A DNA stretch of 64,000 bases from Puffinus mauretanicus (Eukaryota > Chordata > Aves > Procellariiformes > Procellariidae), in assembly GCA_023333565.1 (NCBI GenBank), contig JAJKFH010002646.1, forward strand, positions 1,922,001 through 1,986,000, read 5' to 3'. The notes beneath the pieces are model-generated. The model had not been told where the DNA came from, did not search any database, and saw only the letters and a list, made by a program, of their open reading frames with translations. This document shows positions 37,611-50,660 of this stretch, piece by piece. Numbering within the stretch: the first letter of the stretch is position 1; every line of letters starts with the position of its first letter. A program made the position numbers and the translations under genes.

Positions 37611-40600
37611 TTAAGCTATTTGGGGAAAGGAGTGATCTGGATGCAGTATCAGAGAAATTGTATTTTCTGTGATTGGCTAATGAGGATATAAAATTCCCCC
37701 AGTCATTCCCTTGCGTTGTCAGACTGTTATGTCTAGCAGTTATTTTTGAACTCTTGCTAATAGACAAGAAAAAATATAGGGGATTAATCAGAGGAAATTC
37801 AGGAGGCTCTTATTATTTCCACTTCTCTTTATTCCCATAGCAATGACAAAGATGAAGCATCCTCTATAAAAATGCCAGAACGGCTAAATCAGAACTCATG
37901 TGAATGCATTTTCTTTTACTGCTCCCCTTGTGATTCTCCCGCTGTTTACGTGGCTTTTATAATTGAAGTGATATTGTTGAAATCATATCTAGCACTAGAG
38001 CTCCATATTTATTCTTCCTCCCCATGACTTTGGTCTCAGATTTCTCTGATAAATGATGTGAAGCAGTACGTTATCTTCCAGCTATGCAAACACTCATTCT
38101 TCCACACCTCCCCAGACGCAGCCATTCACACCATCCACAGAGCTCTGATCTTCTTGTCTTCACTTGCCTGTGTCATTAAAAGAAGAGGCAGATGCAGCCC
38201 CCAAATCACTGGGAGGTGCTCTGCAAATACAAGCACATCAAATGATACAGAAGATTTTACAGCAAACCAGAAAGTGCTAATAGGGACATTACAACCCCTA
38301 CCACGCTCTTCCTCTCCAGCTGCACCTCTGGAAATCTGTGGCTGGTTAAAGGGAACTTTCTTTCTCCGCTCTGCAGGATCTTTGCCACCAAGGTATTAAT
38401 GTGTTCCGTCTATTCTATAGTAGTCTAAGTGTATTCTAGGGTACGACTTCATAGGTTGCACAAGGTCAAAATGCATTGAACTTGTGGAGCACTTTCCTCA
38501 AATAGCTGTCTCCATATTTTCATATACAATTTCTGCACTTTCTCCCACTTATTGAAGGATGTGGGAATGCACTGCTAGCAGCACTCAACCTTCCCATCCA
38601 CCTGAGATTTTGCAGATTTTTACAGGAAGGAAAATTAAAAAGACTTACTCCTGGCCACACAGCATGTCCACGCCAGGTTCGGTCAGGTAGTCCCAAACTT
38701 GTGACTCCCAAAAATGTCAGTCTACCGTACACTTCTTTCTATTCTTACTTTTCCACTCAACTATTGCACAGGGCTCAGCTGGTGAGAAGTTTTATTTTGA
38801 AATTTAAATGAACTTCAGCACCAGTGTGTCCTTTTGCATTTTTGTCATCTTCTTCTTTTCATGTTTGATTTTGACTTCAGTCTGAGGTGACACGGGGTTT
38901 GATGGGCTGATATAAACATGGACGTGATAGCAAGAAGTGAAGGTTCATAGCGAATCCAAATGCCCTCAATTTCCATTGAAATCAGTGATTCTCAGCACCT
39001 CACAAGAGTGGGTTCTATGTTTTTACACTGCATGCCACAGAATATTACCCACAATGTCAATTTAATCTTGGGGTAGCAATGAATGACAGCTTAGCTCAGA
39101 ATTTGTATTTCATGCAGCACTGAAGCCACTTCATTTTACTAGATAATGGAGAAATGCAAACATAAAAAGATTCCAACTTTCTGACATAAATAGAGGTTTG
39201 TAAAAAGACTATAAGGAGGAGTTTTCACTATAGTTTTGTTAATATACAATCTGTTTTGTTTCATTTGTTCCGCGCTTGCTTTTTTGTTTGAATCTCATCT
39301 TATTAAAGTGGTGTAGAAATATGAACTGCAGAGGATATTTAACAGACCCAATAATTGAAGTTACAGTGTTGGAATTAATAACCAGACTAAAAAAAAAAAA
39401 CATAGTGCTTTTTCAGGACCACAAATTGCCAAACGTGGTAGCATTTTCCTGTCCAGAGCCCCTCTCAGATGGCAGTGTCATGCTGAGCTGATTTTCCTTG
39501 GCACATCAATTTCCATTTTGGAGAAAAGAAATTTGATCTTTGGGCCTTGGATCCATCGTACCACTGACAATTAATGATATTTTGAAAAATGCTGTACGTC
39601 TCAAAATCCACCAGAATATGTCTGGCCTGTAGCACAGCAGGAAAGGAAAATTTAACGATTGTAAAACTCTGTCTCCATTAGCCTCAATAACAGAAATGCA
39701 ACAATATCCTGAACACTTTTAGTGTATGAAATAAATAATGAATGGTTCCTGAGCAGTGCTTGTCACAAGAAGAGTATAGCGCTTGCACGGAAAAACTAGA
39801 AAAACAGATTTTTCCTGGTCTTCCCCCATAAGCCCACCACTTACCCGTGCTCTGTGATTGTGATGGGGACACAGTGCTTTTGTAAATGTCATCTTTCAGA
39901 TGAGACACGTAAGCCTTGGTCAGCTGTATACAGGGTCTGGCAGAGAAGTTAGAGGGAGAGGTGTTAGCCAGAAAACGAGGACAAATTCCTTCTTGGGTAA
40001 TTTCTCTGCATTTAGTAATACTTTCAGGAAATAAAGTTGCTGTTCTTCACTTTCTGTCCTGCAATAATAAGTTACCTTTACCAATTGTTGGTGTGGAGCT
40101 GGACTGTGTTCCTCTAGGATAAGCTTGCTTTCCAACAGGTCCCTTGTATAAAGACAGCCCTTAATTGAACGTATTTTCCATCTGCCATTGAGCTTGTTAA
40201 TGCTATGGCAGCCCGGCTGTGTTAACCACAAGCGCTGTGGCGTGCTCTGGATCGGTCAGCGATGTGCCTGCCTAGTCCCAGGGTTTTGCTCCGCACGGAG
40301 CAGCGGGCTGCCTTGTCCCCCTCCATTTACACACTGGCTGGGCAAAGGTGACACTGAGTGTAGGAATGAACAAAGACAACAAACTCGATGAGGAAGCAAA
40401 TGTCATATTAAATCTGTATTAGGCCTGGGTTTTGACAGGAAAGGACAGTGAAAAATCACGCGAGAAATAATGAAAGAGTGACACTGAAGGAAAGGGAAGT
40501 GAGTGGCGGCTCGGGAGTGGAGAGGGTAAGGAAAAGCAGCGAAGCTGCAGCAGTTGAGAGACATGAGATGGAAGGGTTGCACTAAAGGCTGACCAAAATT

Positions 40601-43600
40601 GCACTGTGTTCTCTGAATGGCCATTGATTTCCCTCCTGCTCACGGTGGTGATTTTGCAAGTACTGTTACTACTTTGTCCAACTGTAAAAAGCTCAAAATT
40701 AAAATCTTAAAAGCATACCTTTGCAATATAGTCTCTAAGACATTTTGGGAGCCTTTAAGTTGAAAAGTGCTACATTAAAACTAGGTTATTAGCAATAATT
40801 ACATGTTACAATCTTGCAAACCTCTGATTCCTTCATTCCCATCATCAAAGCTTTTTATATCACAAGGTTTTTATTCATTTAATTGTAGCCTTACATTAAA
40901 CTTGTCCTGCATTTTATCTAGCTTTGGTTTCTGGAACAATAGCTTATCCTTTCAGCTATGTAACTTTTGAGTCCCTCTGTAGCATGAGAGAAAGATGAAG
41001 ATGTTGAGTTGATTCACAATAATTATATTGTTCCATTGTAAAGAATCACAGAGCACTCTCCTTGAGTTCCTTAATAAAGATCTAGCTGTAATTAAGCATT
41101 AGTAAGACCTATTAAAACATTAGTCTACTTGGAAAGTTGGTATCCTCACAAAAATTCCTATCTTTGTTCTCCACTTTGATCATTGTTATATTAGATGCTT
41201 TCTATGCAAATTAATTAATTTTTTTTCCTGAAATATTGTCCTCCTTTAAGCTTTCCATGATTAACTGGAACTTTGACTTTCCAGCTAAAGTCGTCTTAGC
41301 CTTTTCTTTCTGCAGCTCACTGCAATTTAAAACTGTCTCTTCACTTATCCACTTTTGCTGAGCTCTGAAATTTGGCCAGTCTTTGACATCTCCCCTTGGA
41401 TATCTCATCATGGGCTTAATCGAGGAAAAACAAAACTCCTCATTTTCCCTGTCAAATTCTCAAACTCTCTCAGCGTTTGCTACTGCTGCCACTGCCACCG
41501 TCCCTGTGTCGTCCTGGACACTACACGGCATTTATTCTTCTCCTTTCTCCAAACGTCCAGGCTATATTTAAAACCAACAGAAACTCCTTCTAAAACATAT
41601 TGTCATTGATACTTTGCACACTGCCATTCAGACCCTCCACACCTCCCATAGCAGTGAAGCCTACTGTAACACTTTTGGCTCCTTTTGCCTGTATTACTCC
41701 TTTGAAATTATTAAAAGATGAGAGAAAAGCCAATGTGTTCCCCAGCCAGCAGCCCAGCTCTCCCACCCTGCTGAAAGTCTTCACAAGTTCACCCTTGCCG
41801 CTGCTGAACCTCAGATGTTACACCTCATGGCCGAGGCTTCGCACGGTTTCACCTTGTCCTACTTTTCTGATTTGGTCTCAGAACATGCCACCCTTCTGCC
41901 TTTCATTATCATGCTACCAGCTTTGAAGGTTCCCTTCTCTGCCTCGCTCACAAAAGACTAATCTTCTGCGTGCATTGCTTCCCATACCTGCTGCACTCGC
42001 CCTGCGGTGAGACCATGATCCTGTTTAAAACCCTCCTCGAGATATCACTGCCTTCTACAGCCTACATCTGTAGCCTCCAAGAAATCAGTCATCCATTAAT
42101 AGCCAAGACATGCTGAAGTTGATATTCTTGGGATTTTCTTATATTATACTTAGAGAATCAGACTTAGTGACTCTTTGCAAGCACAGAGCTGTGTTTTATG
42201 TAACCACAGCATCGTGATTATTCATCTCATCACCATCTGGTGATGCTCATCTTCCATCTGGATCTTCATTCTTACAACTTGTTTTGAATTCCATTTTAAA
42301 CTGTTTGGGGCACAGATGATGTCTTCCCATGTATCCATAATCTTTCCAATTCCATGGGATGTTGTTCCCAGTTCCAGTCTTTGGGTGCCATCACATCTCA
42401 AATTATATTAAAGAACAACAGTAACAGTGATTATGTTCCAGAGTAACAAAAGAAAGCAAAGAGAGCAAACAGGACTGAAGCGTGTTTCTGGACAAACAGG
42501 AATAAAGCTGATTGCTCGTTTTCTTATTAATCCTTAATAAAAAGATTCCAGGATAAGTGACATACCACAGCCACATTCTCACTGGCGGGAAAAGCAGTAC
42601 CTGGGCCAGACAGACAGACACGTGACTGTACAGCGGTCCTAAGGGTAAGCATGTTTTGGTAGTGCATTTCCAAGTGAATTGTTCCAAGTACGAACATCCT
42701 TTCATACTTGTCAAGATACTTTAAATAATATTAGGCAGCTGACCTTTAGGAGACGAAGCGATACTGAAGCTATGCTATATTATGTTTAAAGGGTCAGCAT
42801 CTTTATGTTTTGTTTTTAAAAAACAAAATTGCTCTGACTAGGTTCTGCGTAGAGCTGTTCACACTAGTAGAAAACTTTCATAGAGGAGAGAAACGCGCAA
42901 GCCCAGTGTGGAGCTTGGCATCGCCTGCGAGGGGGACGCGTTGTGAGCCCTGTGAGCTCCTGAGGGAGCATGGCCTTAGGCAAAGAGTGTCTCTTACAGC
43001 TTTGTCTGCCGGACATTTCAGGGATTAAAGCAGTACCCAAAAGCACAAGTGGGATCTAAAGCTGTCATTTTGGCCCAGGCTGTAGCACAGCTGTAGAAGG
43101 CTGGAAGGGTAGCCTAGAGCCATGCCGCCATAACCAGATGGACAGACACTTGGTGATGCAGGAAAGCCCGTGCTGCCACGACAGTCAAATGCCATTGACT
43201 ACCATAAAGAGCAGCAGATAATCAGATGTGTCGCTGAGTGTGAGATACCAGTCTGCTTTTCCTTCAGGAGAGGTAGAGGTGTCTGATGGTTTTAGCTTCT
43301 GAAGACGCAGGTACATTGGTTGCTGCTAGAAGCTGGGGCAGAAGTCACATGCGTCTTCACATATGGTCCCCTGAATTGAGAGTTTGTCTGTCCTTAAGTG
43401 AAAGTATTGGAGTTACACCCGAGAGTGGTATTTAAATCATGCTTTTCAAGATGTTATAAAAGGAAACAAAAGGTTTCAGGTGGACTTTTGGCAAGTGGGA
43501 CTCTCTTTGAACGGGCACCAAGATTAGGATTTAGAGACTATGTGGTTAGCTGGGATGGGCCTGTTACACGTGCCAAAGGCTACAGGGAGGAGAAACGTGC

Positions 43601-44559
43601 TCTGGAATGCTGAGGTGCAGGAGTCAAAACAGATCCTGGAGGGTCAGCAAAGGGGAGTCGCTGGGAGGCTGCAGCATCACATCTCTGGTCCTGGGGTGGG
43701 AAATACAGCAGGTCTGGCACATCTCTGTAACAGACTGTATGCTCTTACCACTGATTTCATTTTGCAAGGTTTCCTCTTGTCTGCCATGCCATTCCCCAGG
43801 GAAGCGGGCTGTATTCCACACAAGGGGATCATCGTCCGGGCCAATACAGCCTTTCTCTCCCTTCCTAGTCTAATCATCTTGTTAACTGTGATAATAAGAG
43901 TTTGAGTTGATGTCCCATTGAAATAATGGACAATTCACACTGCTTACTCTTCCTGACATTAGTTTTAAAGCAATGATCTCTAACCATTTATGAATCCCTA
44001 TTCATACGAATAATCTCAGACATGAAAGCTCACTACTTTCTTTAGGTAAAAATATATAAACCATCTGGGACTGGTTTGCAAAACTTTGTCTTTACTTTGT
44101 ACTTTATTTTTAATAGGTAGCAGCTCTTTTTGTGATGGCCACATAAAATGGTAGAAACAGGAGAAGCAGTTAACACTGAGAGATCACAAGAGGATTTTTT
44201 ACCACTAGGGTCAAATGGCAGGTTGTCTTCCTAACCTTGTTGAAGGCTTAGCACTGATCAAGTTATATCAAAACACAACCATGCATTATCAAACACATCA
44301 ATAAATATCAAACACAAGAATTTTGGTAAAGCTCATGTACAATTGATTTATTTGAAACAATTTTAATTTCTTTAGTTTTGCCTTTTTACAGAGCTGTTTT
44401 GGTCACTGGATGAACAGTTGTGAACAATTTCCCAGGCACATTACGCCTTATTCTTAAAACTAGTCCCTGTGCTTTTTCTTCCAATGACTTTGCATGTAAA
44501 TGGTAAAGTAAACAGGGATTTCCAACCACTGCCTGTGATTAAGTGAAGCACAATTTATA

Positions 44560-44660
44560 GGGAAAGGTCTCTTTTATTAGAGAAACTGATACAGTTGAAG
44601 AAAAGTTAGCTGGACAAGCTGCTGTGCTTGTAAGTCCTTTTTCAGGTGATTAGGGATTAG
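44560..44660 (+). repeat. Possible ancient interspersed repeat of unknown class
   Basis: 'ctcttttattagagaaactg' (44568-44587), followed by 'atacagttgaagaaaa', 'aagctgctgtgcttgtaagt' and 'cctttttcaggt', has the order of words found in an old repeat I remember from turtle and bird sequence (ttttattaga, aactgatacagttg, agctt, cttcttcaggt). I cannot name its class and the match is short. Confidence 0.3.
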
Positions 44661-47600
44661 AGGATTCAGGGACGCCAGAAAGGAGAACTTGTCTAGCAAA
44701 CAGCTTTGAAGAGGGTTTAGGGAGAGGAGAAGACTCTGGAGGTGTTATGGAAAGGAGCTGATGTTTGTTATTCCCATCCACACAATGAGGTCCTAAACTG
44801 CCCTAATCTCTCTAGAGTGCAGATGCTGCTTTGTGAGCTTTCTATTTTAACGATAGCCCAGTAACAATTTCTGCTAGTTGTTGCTCAACTTAGTAAGGTT
44901 TGACCTTTTCTTGCAGATGAAAGCTGTAGCCAATATAATTTTAAAATCCTGAGGCAATTTCCTTTAGTGCTACAGCATACACCAGAAAATAACATCCTAA
45001 CTAACCAAATGTCAACAGAACACAATTATTTAGGACAACTAAAATTAGGTCTTGAAGGCAGTCCAGAATATGGTCTTAGTGGAGATTACTTTATGAAAAA
45101 AATTGTCTTGGTGGGTTCTGTTCAGGAATGTGTAATTTGTTCAACCATGTCCCATCACTTGTTATCAAGTGAGATATTTAATAGAAGTGATAACTGTAAA
45201 AAGACAGCAGAATTATTAACCTATCATAACTTCCTGGGGACAATAATTCTTTTTACAAGACTCTGCATACTGAGGGGAAATATATTGCTCGATAGTAATG
45301 GGAGGTAAGGAGCAACTATTTTATAGTATTACCTTTAAAATCCCCCTTACTCAACATTTGCTGACATTGCATTATCTCCCATAAATGTATTGCATATATT
45401 TGTAATAAAAGCAAAATTTAAAGAAGAAAATAAATCACTGGTGTCCATGTTAAGAAGTAGCTTTTTCTGGCATCATCAGAAAAAGTAGTAGTGATGCCAG
45501 TACCCCCTTTTATACAGACGTGTGGGCTAGAATTCACCTTTAAATGCTGGCGGGTGTGGTACCTCAGCTGGGACACAGTAGTTGCATCCCTTTGGATGCA
45601 GTGAGTGAAGAGAAGCATAGAGCCCAGGGAGCGAGTCGGGCCCTGGCTGAAGCAGAGCTGCCCACCTGGGCCACCTCCTCCCTCCACACCAACGTGCACG
45701 GGGGCGCCTGTTCGCACTCACAAGCCTTGCCCAGCATTTCACACCCTCCTCTGTTGAGGGTTATTCACATGCCCTTTCTTCCAGGGAAGTGCCTACAGTT
45801 CTCAACACAGCTGTCAGGGAAGATCGTGCTGTTTATTGCCGGTTGTTATATGGTAGATGCAGTAAGAGACCCCAGCTAAAACCGGGCTCTATTGTGCAAA
45901 AATAGCAAACGCGCTTTCCTTCTCTAGCCTGAGACTCTCACAGCCTAACTAGCAAAATAGGACACATTTACATTTCCCCAAAGAAATCCCTTTGCTCCTT
46001 GTGTCAGAGGCTATTTCATCTCAGCCAGGAAGTATTACAGGCTCAGCTGGGGAGAGAGGTACAAAAACCTCTCCCACAAGTCCAAACTGTTAGAACTCCT
46101 CCCTGTCCCTGCTGCATTGCATGGCTGGTGGCCCACCTCCAGGGGAGTGCAGGAGTTGCCCACAGGTCTCCTGCCTGTTTCCCGGGGGAGTATACCAAAG
46201 GAGACTCCATGTTTTACTCTTGTACAGCTGTAGATATAATTCAGATAGGAAGATTTCTCTCCAGAGATACCTTTGTTCCAACATTGATTATTTAGCTGCA
46301 CGCTGTCAATCCTGCTGTTGTTGCCTCAGCCAAACCCTGGCTGAACAAGGAAGAAAGATGATGCTTTCTGTTTTCTATCCCTTGTGGACAATACCAAATT
46401 AGCCTGCCCAACATTTGCCTCTGCTACATTTTCTTGTAGCTGAACGGTGCAGATTAACCCTGCAAAATGCATAGAGTTACTCTGAGAGGAATAAACAGGG
46501 TGCCTGGCTTGATCGAGACTTTTTGCTTACTCCACACACTCCCCTTAGAGAAAGTAGCAGAAGCTGATGAAAAGACACTTGTGGGTTTGGATTTCTTTGC
46601 ATGATCCATGTATAATGGGAAGAAAAAAGGTAACGAATAAGGCTGTGGAGCCTCCAGGGTTGCTAAACTGTGCAGCGGCCAAGGCACCGTGGGGCTGCCC
46701 AGCTGCAGAGGTGCTGCATGCACCCTGCCCCAACCCGTGTTGGGTGGCCGGGCCATGGTGGAGCAGCAGGCATGTGGTCCTATTCCTCCTGCATCCCAAC
46801 CATGACAGTGGGTAAATCTCTTAGCCATGTGCCTCCCAATTTCTTTTTTGTGACTTGTTTGGGACTGGGAATGTTTCTGACCCTGTGTCTGTGCAGTGCC
46901 TCTCTTTATGTGGGGCTCTCTCTCCTTTGAGCTGTCCCTAGAGATATTGTACTTTTAATACACACCGTAAGGAGAGAGAAATAGTTTTTTTCACATAGTA
47001 GGAGGAAAAAATGGCAGACATTAAATACTAAAAGTAAAGCAGAAGGCTGCTCATCATTCATTCTATGTATTTAATTTTAGACTAGGATTTGTAATTTATA
47101 ATAAAGCAGTAAAGTTTTATGAATTCTTTTATTTTTGTTTCAATTCCTACTCAAACTTTTGAAATGTGGTTAGTAAAAAGAGAAACAAAGAAGACAATAA
47201 TCTATACAAGTGCTAGAAATGGGAGCACAAGGGAGCACTTTGAAGCTATACATCCAGCTGTGCAAAAATGTTGTGGTTTCTGCTACTGCCTCAAATTGGT
47301 ACTGGTTTAGGGCTCAATTCATAGACCAGACCTGGATGTCAGTACTGGTTTTCTAAACAATTTACATTTAACTCTCTGTTTCCTCTGCTCTTTTCATCTT
47401 TCCATTAACATCAGTCAGCCTTGCTGTCTCCTATCGTCCTCCCCTCCTACCTATCTAGGTCTGTCTGTCCTCCTGCCCAAAACTGTTCTGTCAGTGCTTT
47501 CAGGTCTTCCAAATTGCTTTGGAAAAACCCTTTCCACATGCTGCCAAACAACTGTTTTAGCAGCAGCTCTTGTCCTTCCTGTCTCCTCCACCCTTTTATC

Positions 47601-49145
47601 TCATAATCACCATCACTCACCATGTCAGGCCAAATACAGATTTGAGCTTTTCTTGGCAGGATCTCTGTCCTTACATGTTTGTTTGAGGCGTGTAGCACAT
47701 ACCTGATAGCTTGAAAAATAAAGCAGGTGAATCATATTCATCTATTAAGGCATGATTTTTAGAGAACTGAGGGTGGAAATTTCCCAGAAGCTCTGTGCAT
47801 TTTTACGGGTGACTCCCAACCATAAATCTCATACAGATCTCACGTGAATCTCACTCTGGGTCTGGGGCAGGACGGAGGGGTTAGTCCACTGGAAATCTGC
47901 ACTGAGGACAGGAGAGCTATGGCTCTGGGTGCTGGGATGAAGCCCCTCCCATGGTAGGGAATTAATTTTGAAAACCTGCTCTTGAAAATTGCTTTTGAGA
48001 CAGCCAAGGACATGGGATTTCCTTCAGGTAGTGACCCAGCAAGGCAGGTCACTCCTTGGCCTCCAGCCAAGACTCTCATTGCTCTACGTCATCCCCCAGG
48101 TATAATTACAGAGCTTTGGCAAATCTGGAGTAGGATCTATTCTGGCAAAAATAAAGCATGGACCTTGTAAAAGAAGTCTTGTCTATACAGTGAGTATGAA
48201 GACGGAGCCTTGCTGAATAGAGGAGCAAAGAAAAAGATGACATGCTGGACTGCAGCAGTGGATGTACCTATGCTGTTAAAGCAGCTAAAAAATGCTTAAC
48301 GCCTTGGCAGCAAAAAGGTGAAGAGAGTTTAATTAACAGACCGAAATCCATTAAATGACCCAGACCCAAACACAGGGCTTTGTTTATTTGTAACAAGGAT
48401 GTTTAATATTACCCTCCTGGTGAAGTCACATTTTATATTTACTGTGCAGATCTAAGTGATGACACAGATCTCAAGGCAGTGGTGAATTAGTAAATGTTTG
48501 ATATTCAAAGAGAGAAAAGTGTTCTAGCTTCTGACGTGTTTTGTTGCCGTACCGGAGAATGTTTTGGTGTTTCAATTACCCATTTTGGCCATTAGGCCAA
48601 AAGTCTCAGTGGTATGTTCAAGGAAGCTGCAAGAACGAAAAAGGAGTTACAGCATCAACATTTTGGTCTGAAACCTAATCTTTACTCTACTTCTCTCTAA
48701 CATCTATGTGTCTAATGCAACAGTTCGATGTTCACTCACCTCTGCTAACGTGCTCAAACACTTTTGGATTTAAAATATTACTTGGTTTTAACTTCTGTCA
48801 GTCTTTGGATAAGCTCTGATAGATCCATCGTGATTTCAAATTGCAAAGATGTTTTGAACTTTGAAAGTATTCTAAAACACACTGTAATAAATCATTCCAT
48901 TTCCTCTCCCGACGCCCTAAGCCCCCAGGGCCTGTGCGATAACCACTCCTTTCTCCAGTCTGCTTCATCCTTCAATGAAGCAGATTAATTTAATAACCTT
49001 AACAGAGGGAATTTTGTATCTCTCTAATCCCTACAAGTTGGAGCCCTCAATACATATACCCTAGACACTGACAAATTGAAAGTTCATTCAGAACCAGAGC
49101 GATAGAAAGACCAAGGGGAATCGTGACACCCGTCAGTTCCCCTGG

Positions 49146-49178
49146 CAGCTCTGCTGCTGTCGGCGCTCAGCGGAGCTG
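49146..49178. repeat. GC-rich inverted repeat, 11-bp arms
   Basis: The left arm cagctctgctg (49146-49156) pairs with the right arm cagcggagctg (49168-49178), with one G-U wobble in RNA or one mismatch in DNA. The 11-base loop is ctgtcggcgct. It lies in a locally GC- and CpG-rich patch of roughly 150 bp inside otherwise AT-rich sequence. Confidence 0.75.
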
Positions 49179-50274
49179 ACAGGGGGTCGGATCCGAAGGC
49201 GTCATGCTCTGAGACAGACCGAAATGTGCAGGGGAGCTGAAGACATTCAAGCACTGTGAACACTTCCTTTGGACATCATACTGTAAGGGGAAAATAATTG
49301 AATTAGTCTGAGACTCGGCTGATGCTGACATTTTCAGTGAGAGGACTCAACTTGTAAGCTTCTGCAACCTTCAGTCCTTGCTGACATAAAGCAATAGTTT
49401 GTTCCTTGCAATATCTTATTCACTTAATATTTCAGATACACTGTCTGAAGTACCTTGGGATCAAAAACACTCCCTAGGTAAGCATAAGCTACTAATACAG
49501 GATGCTGTTTACTTCTTTGTAATGCCCTTTCCTCCGCTCTCACTTTAAAATGAGTTTTCTGTTGGTAAAACCCCACCAGACTGACAGCTTTATAGACTGC
49601 AGCTCTTACCCACATAACAAGTATATTGCAAACAGCAGCACTCCAGCCATCCTCCTTGCCACACTATCCAAGCAAGTGCTTACGAGGAAGGAGCTGCCTC
49701 ACCGGAGAAAAGTTCACTCGCTGCAATGCTCGTTCAATTTATAATCAGTTTGTAAAGGGTGTTAATTGGTATTCTAAAGTAAGCAGCAACTTGAGACTGC
49801 AGTTAGAGCATAAAAATGCTGAAGAAGGGAGCACCAGCACAGTATTATTCTCACCTAACTTTAAATATCTTCAGCATAGAGATGAGCTACTTGTCCAGAA
49901 GTCCTGCATAGTTCAGGGAAAGAAACAGGACCATCTAGAAGGATTTGTCTCAGGTAAATTGAATCTTACATGCCTTGTTTATATGCAGATACCTACATTG
50001 CAAGCACCTGAATTTGGATTGATGAATCCCATTGCAAATGACATTTAGATGGACAGAAAGTTTTTTAGTGTTTCTGGTCTAGGTCAAATTCAAAGTTATG
50101 ATTTCAAAGGAAAAAAAAAAAGACGTATGCTGTGATTAAGCTGTGATTTTGCAAGATGCTGTTAGTCCACTTGAGGAACAAAACTGCCACTTCAGAATGG
50201 ATAATAATAAAAAGCAAAAAGGAATATATTTTGCAGATAGAGTGCCCTGCTTTCAGAATCTTAAACCACCCCAA

Positions 50275-50660
50275 AATAGTCGGTATTAGTATTATTTATT
50301 ATTTTAATTTTACCTGCAGAGTGCCAGAAACACTCCTGCAACTTCACAGAGAAATAAAGGTGACAGGTCCTGACTTAAGAACTTAAAATATTAATGAGAC
50401 TAAACATAGGAAGTGATGACAACAAATGAGTGGATAAAGTGGAGCATGGAAGAAACAGTTCACAGCAGCATAACGGCGTGAGAGAAGCTCTTTGGGGTGG
50501 CTATACCTCTTTAATTCCTCTTTGGCTCCTCCAGTTACTATTTTGTACATGTGAAGGGGGTGATAGAAAAAAGTCAAAGGACTTGCACAGGAAGAAAAAG
50601 TGCCAGAATTGGGACTATAAACTACAGAAGTTCACCAGACCTACCTCCAGCTACTGTACC
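50275..50660 (+). repeat. MIR-like ancient SINE remnant, fairly complete
   Basis: The left part reads 'attagtattatttattattt' (50284-50303). 'ggtcctgacttaagaactta' (50366-50385) with 'aatgagactaaacataggaa' follows. The right part reads 'ggacttgcacaggaagaaaa' (50579-50598) with 'agtgccagaattgggactat'. These follow in order the blocks of an old sauropsid MIR-like SINE: stattatttatta, then cagtccctgccttaagagctta, then gacttgcccaaggtcacacaggaag, then tggcagagccaggaattgaac. The similarity is old and gapped but the order of blocks is convincing. Confidence 0.5.

Larger units (their letters stand above)
37611..50274. other. Second long repeat-poor non-coding stretch
   Basis: About 12.7 kb with no supported gene and no confident transposon; one possible ancient repeat at 44560-44660 is listed separately. 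Open frames peak at 140 codons (49626-50048) with no known domain. GC-rich patches at about 43600-43860, 45540-45730 and 46640-46810 give overlapping frames on both strands. A GC-rich hairpin sits at 49146-49178. The low repeat load matches the 6.9-21.6 kb stretch. Confidence 0.5.

Noticed and set aside
49626..50048. 140-codon plus-strand open frame
   Set aside because: No domain or splice support and a mixed low-complexity composition; within chance length.
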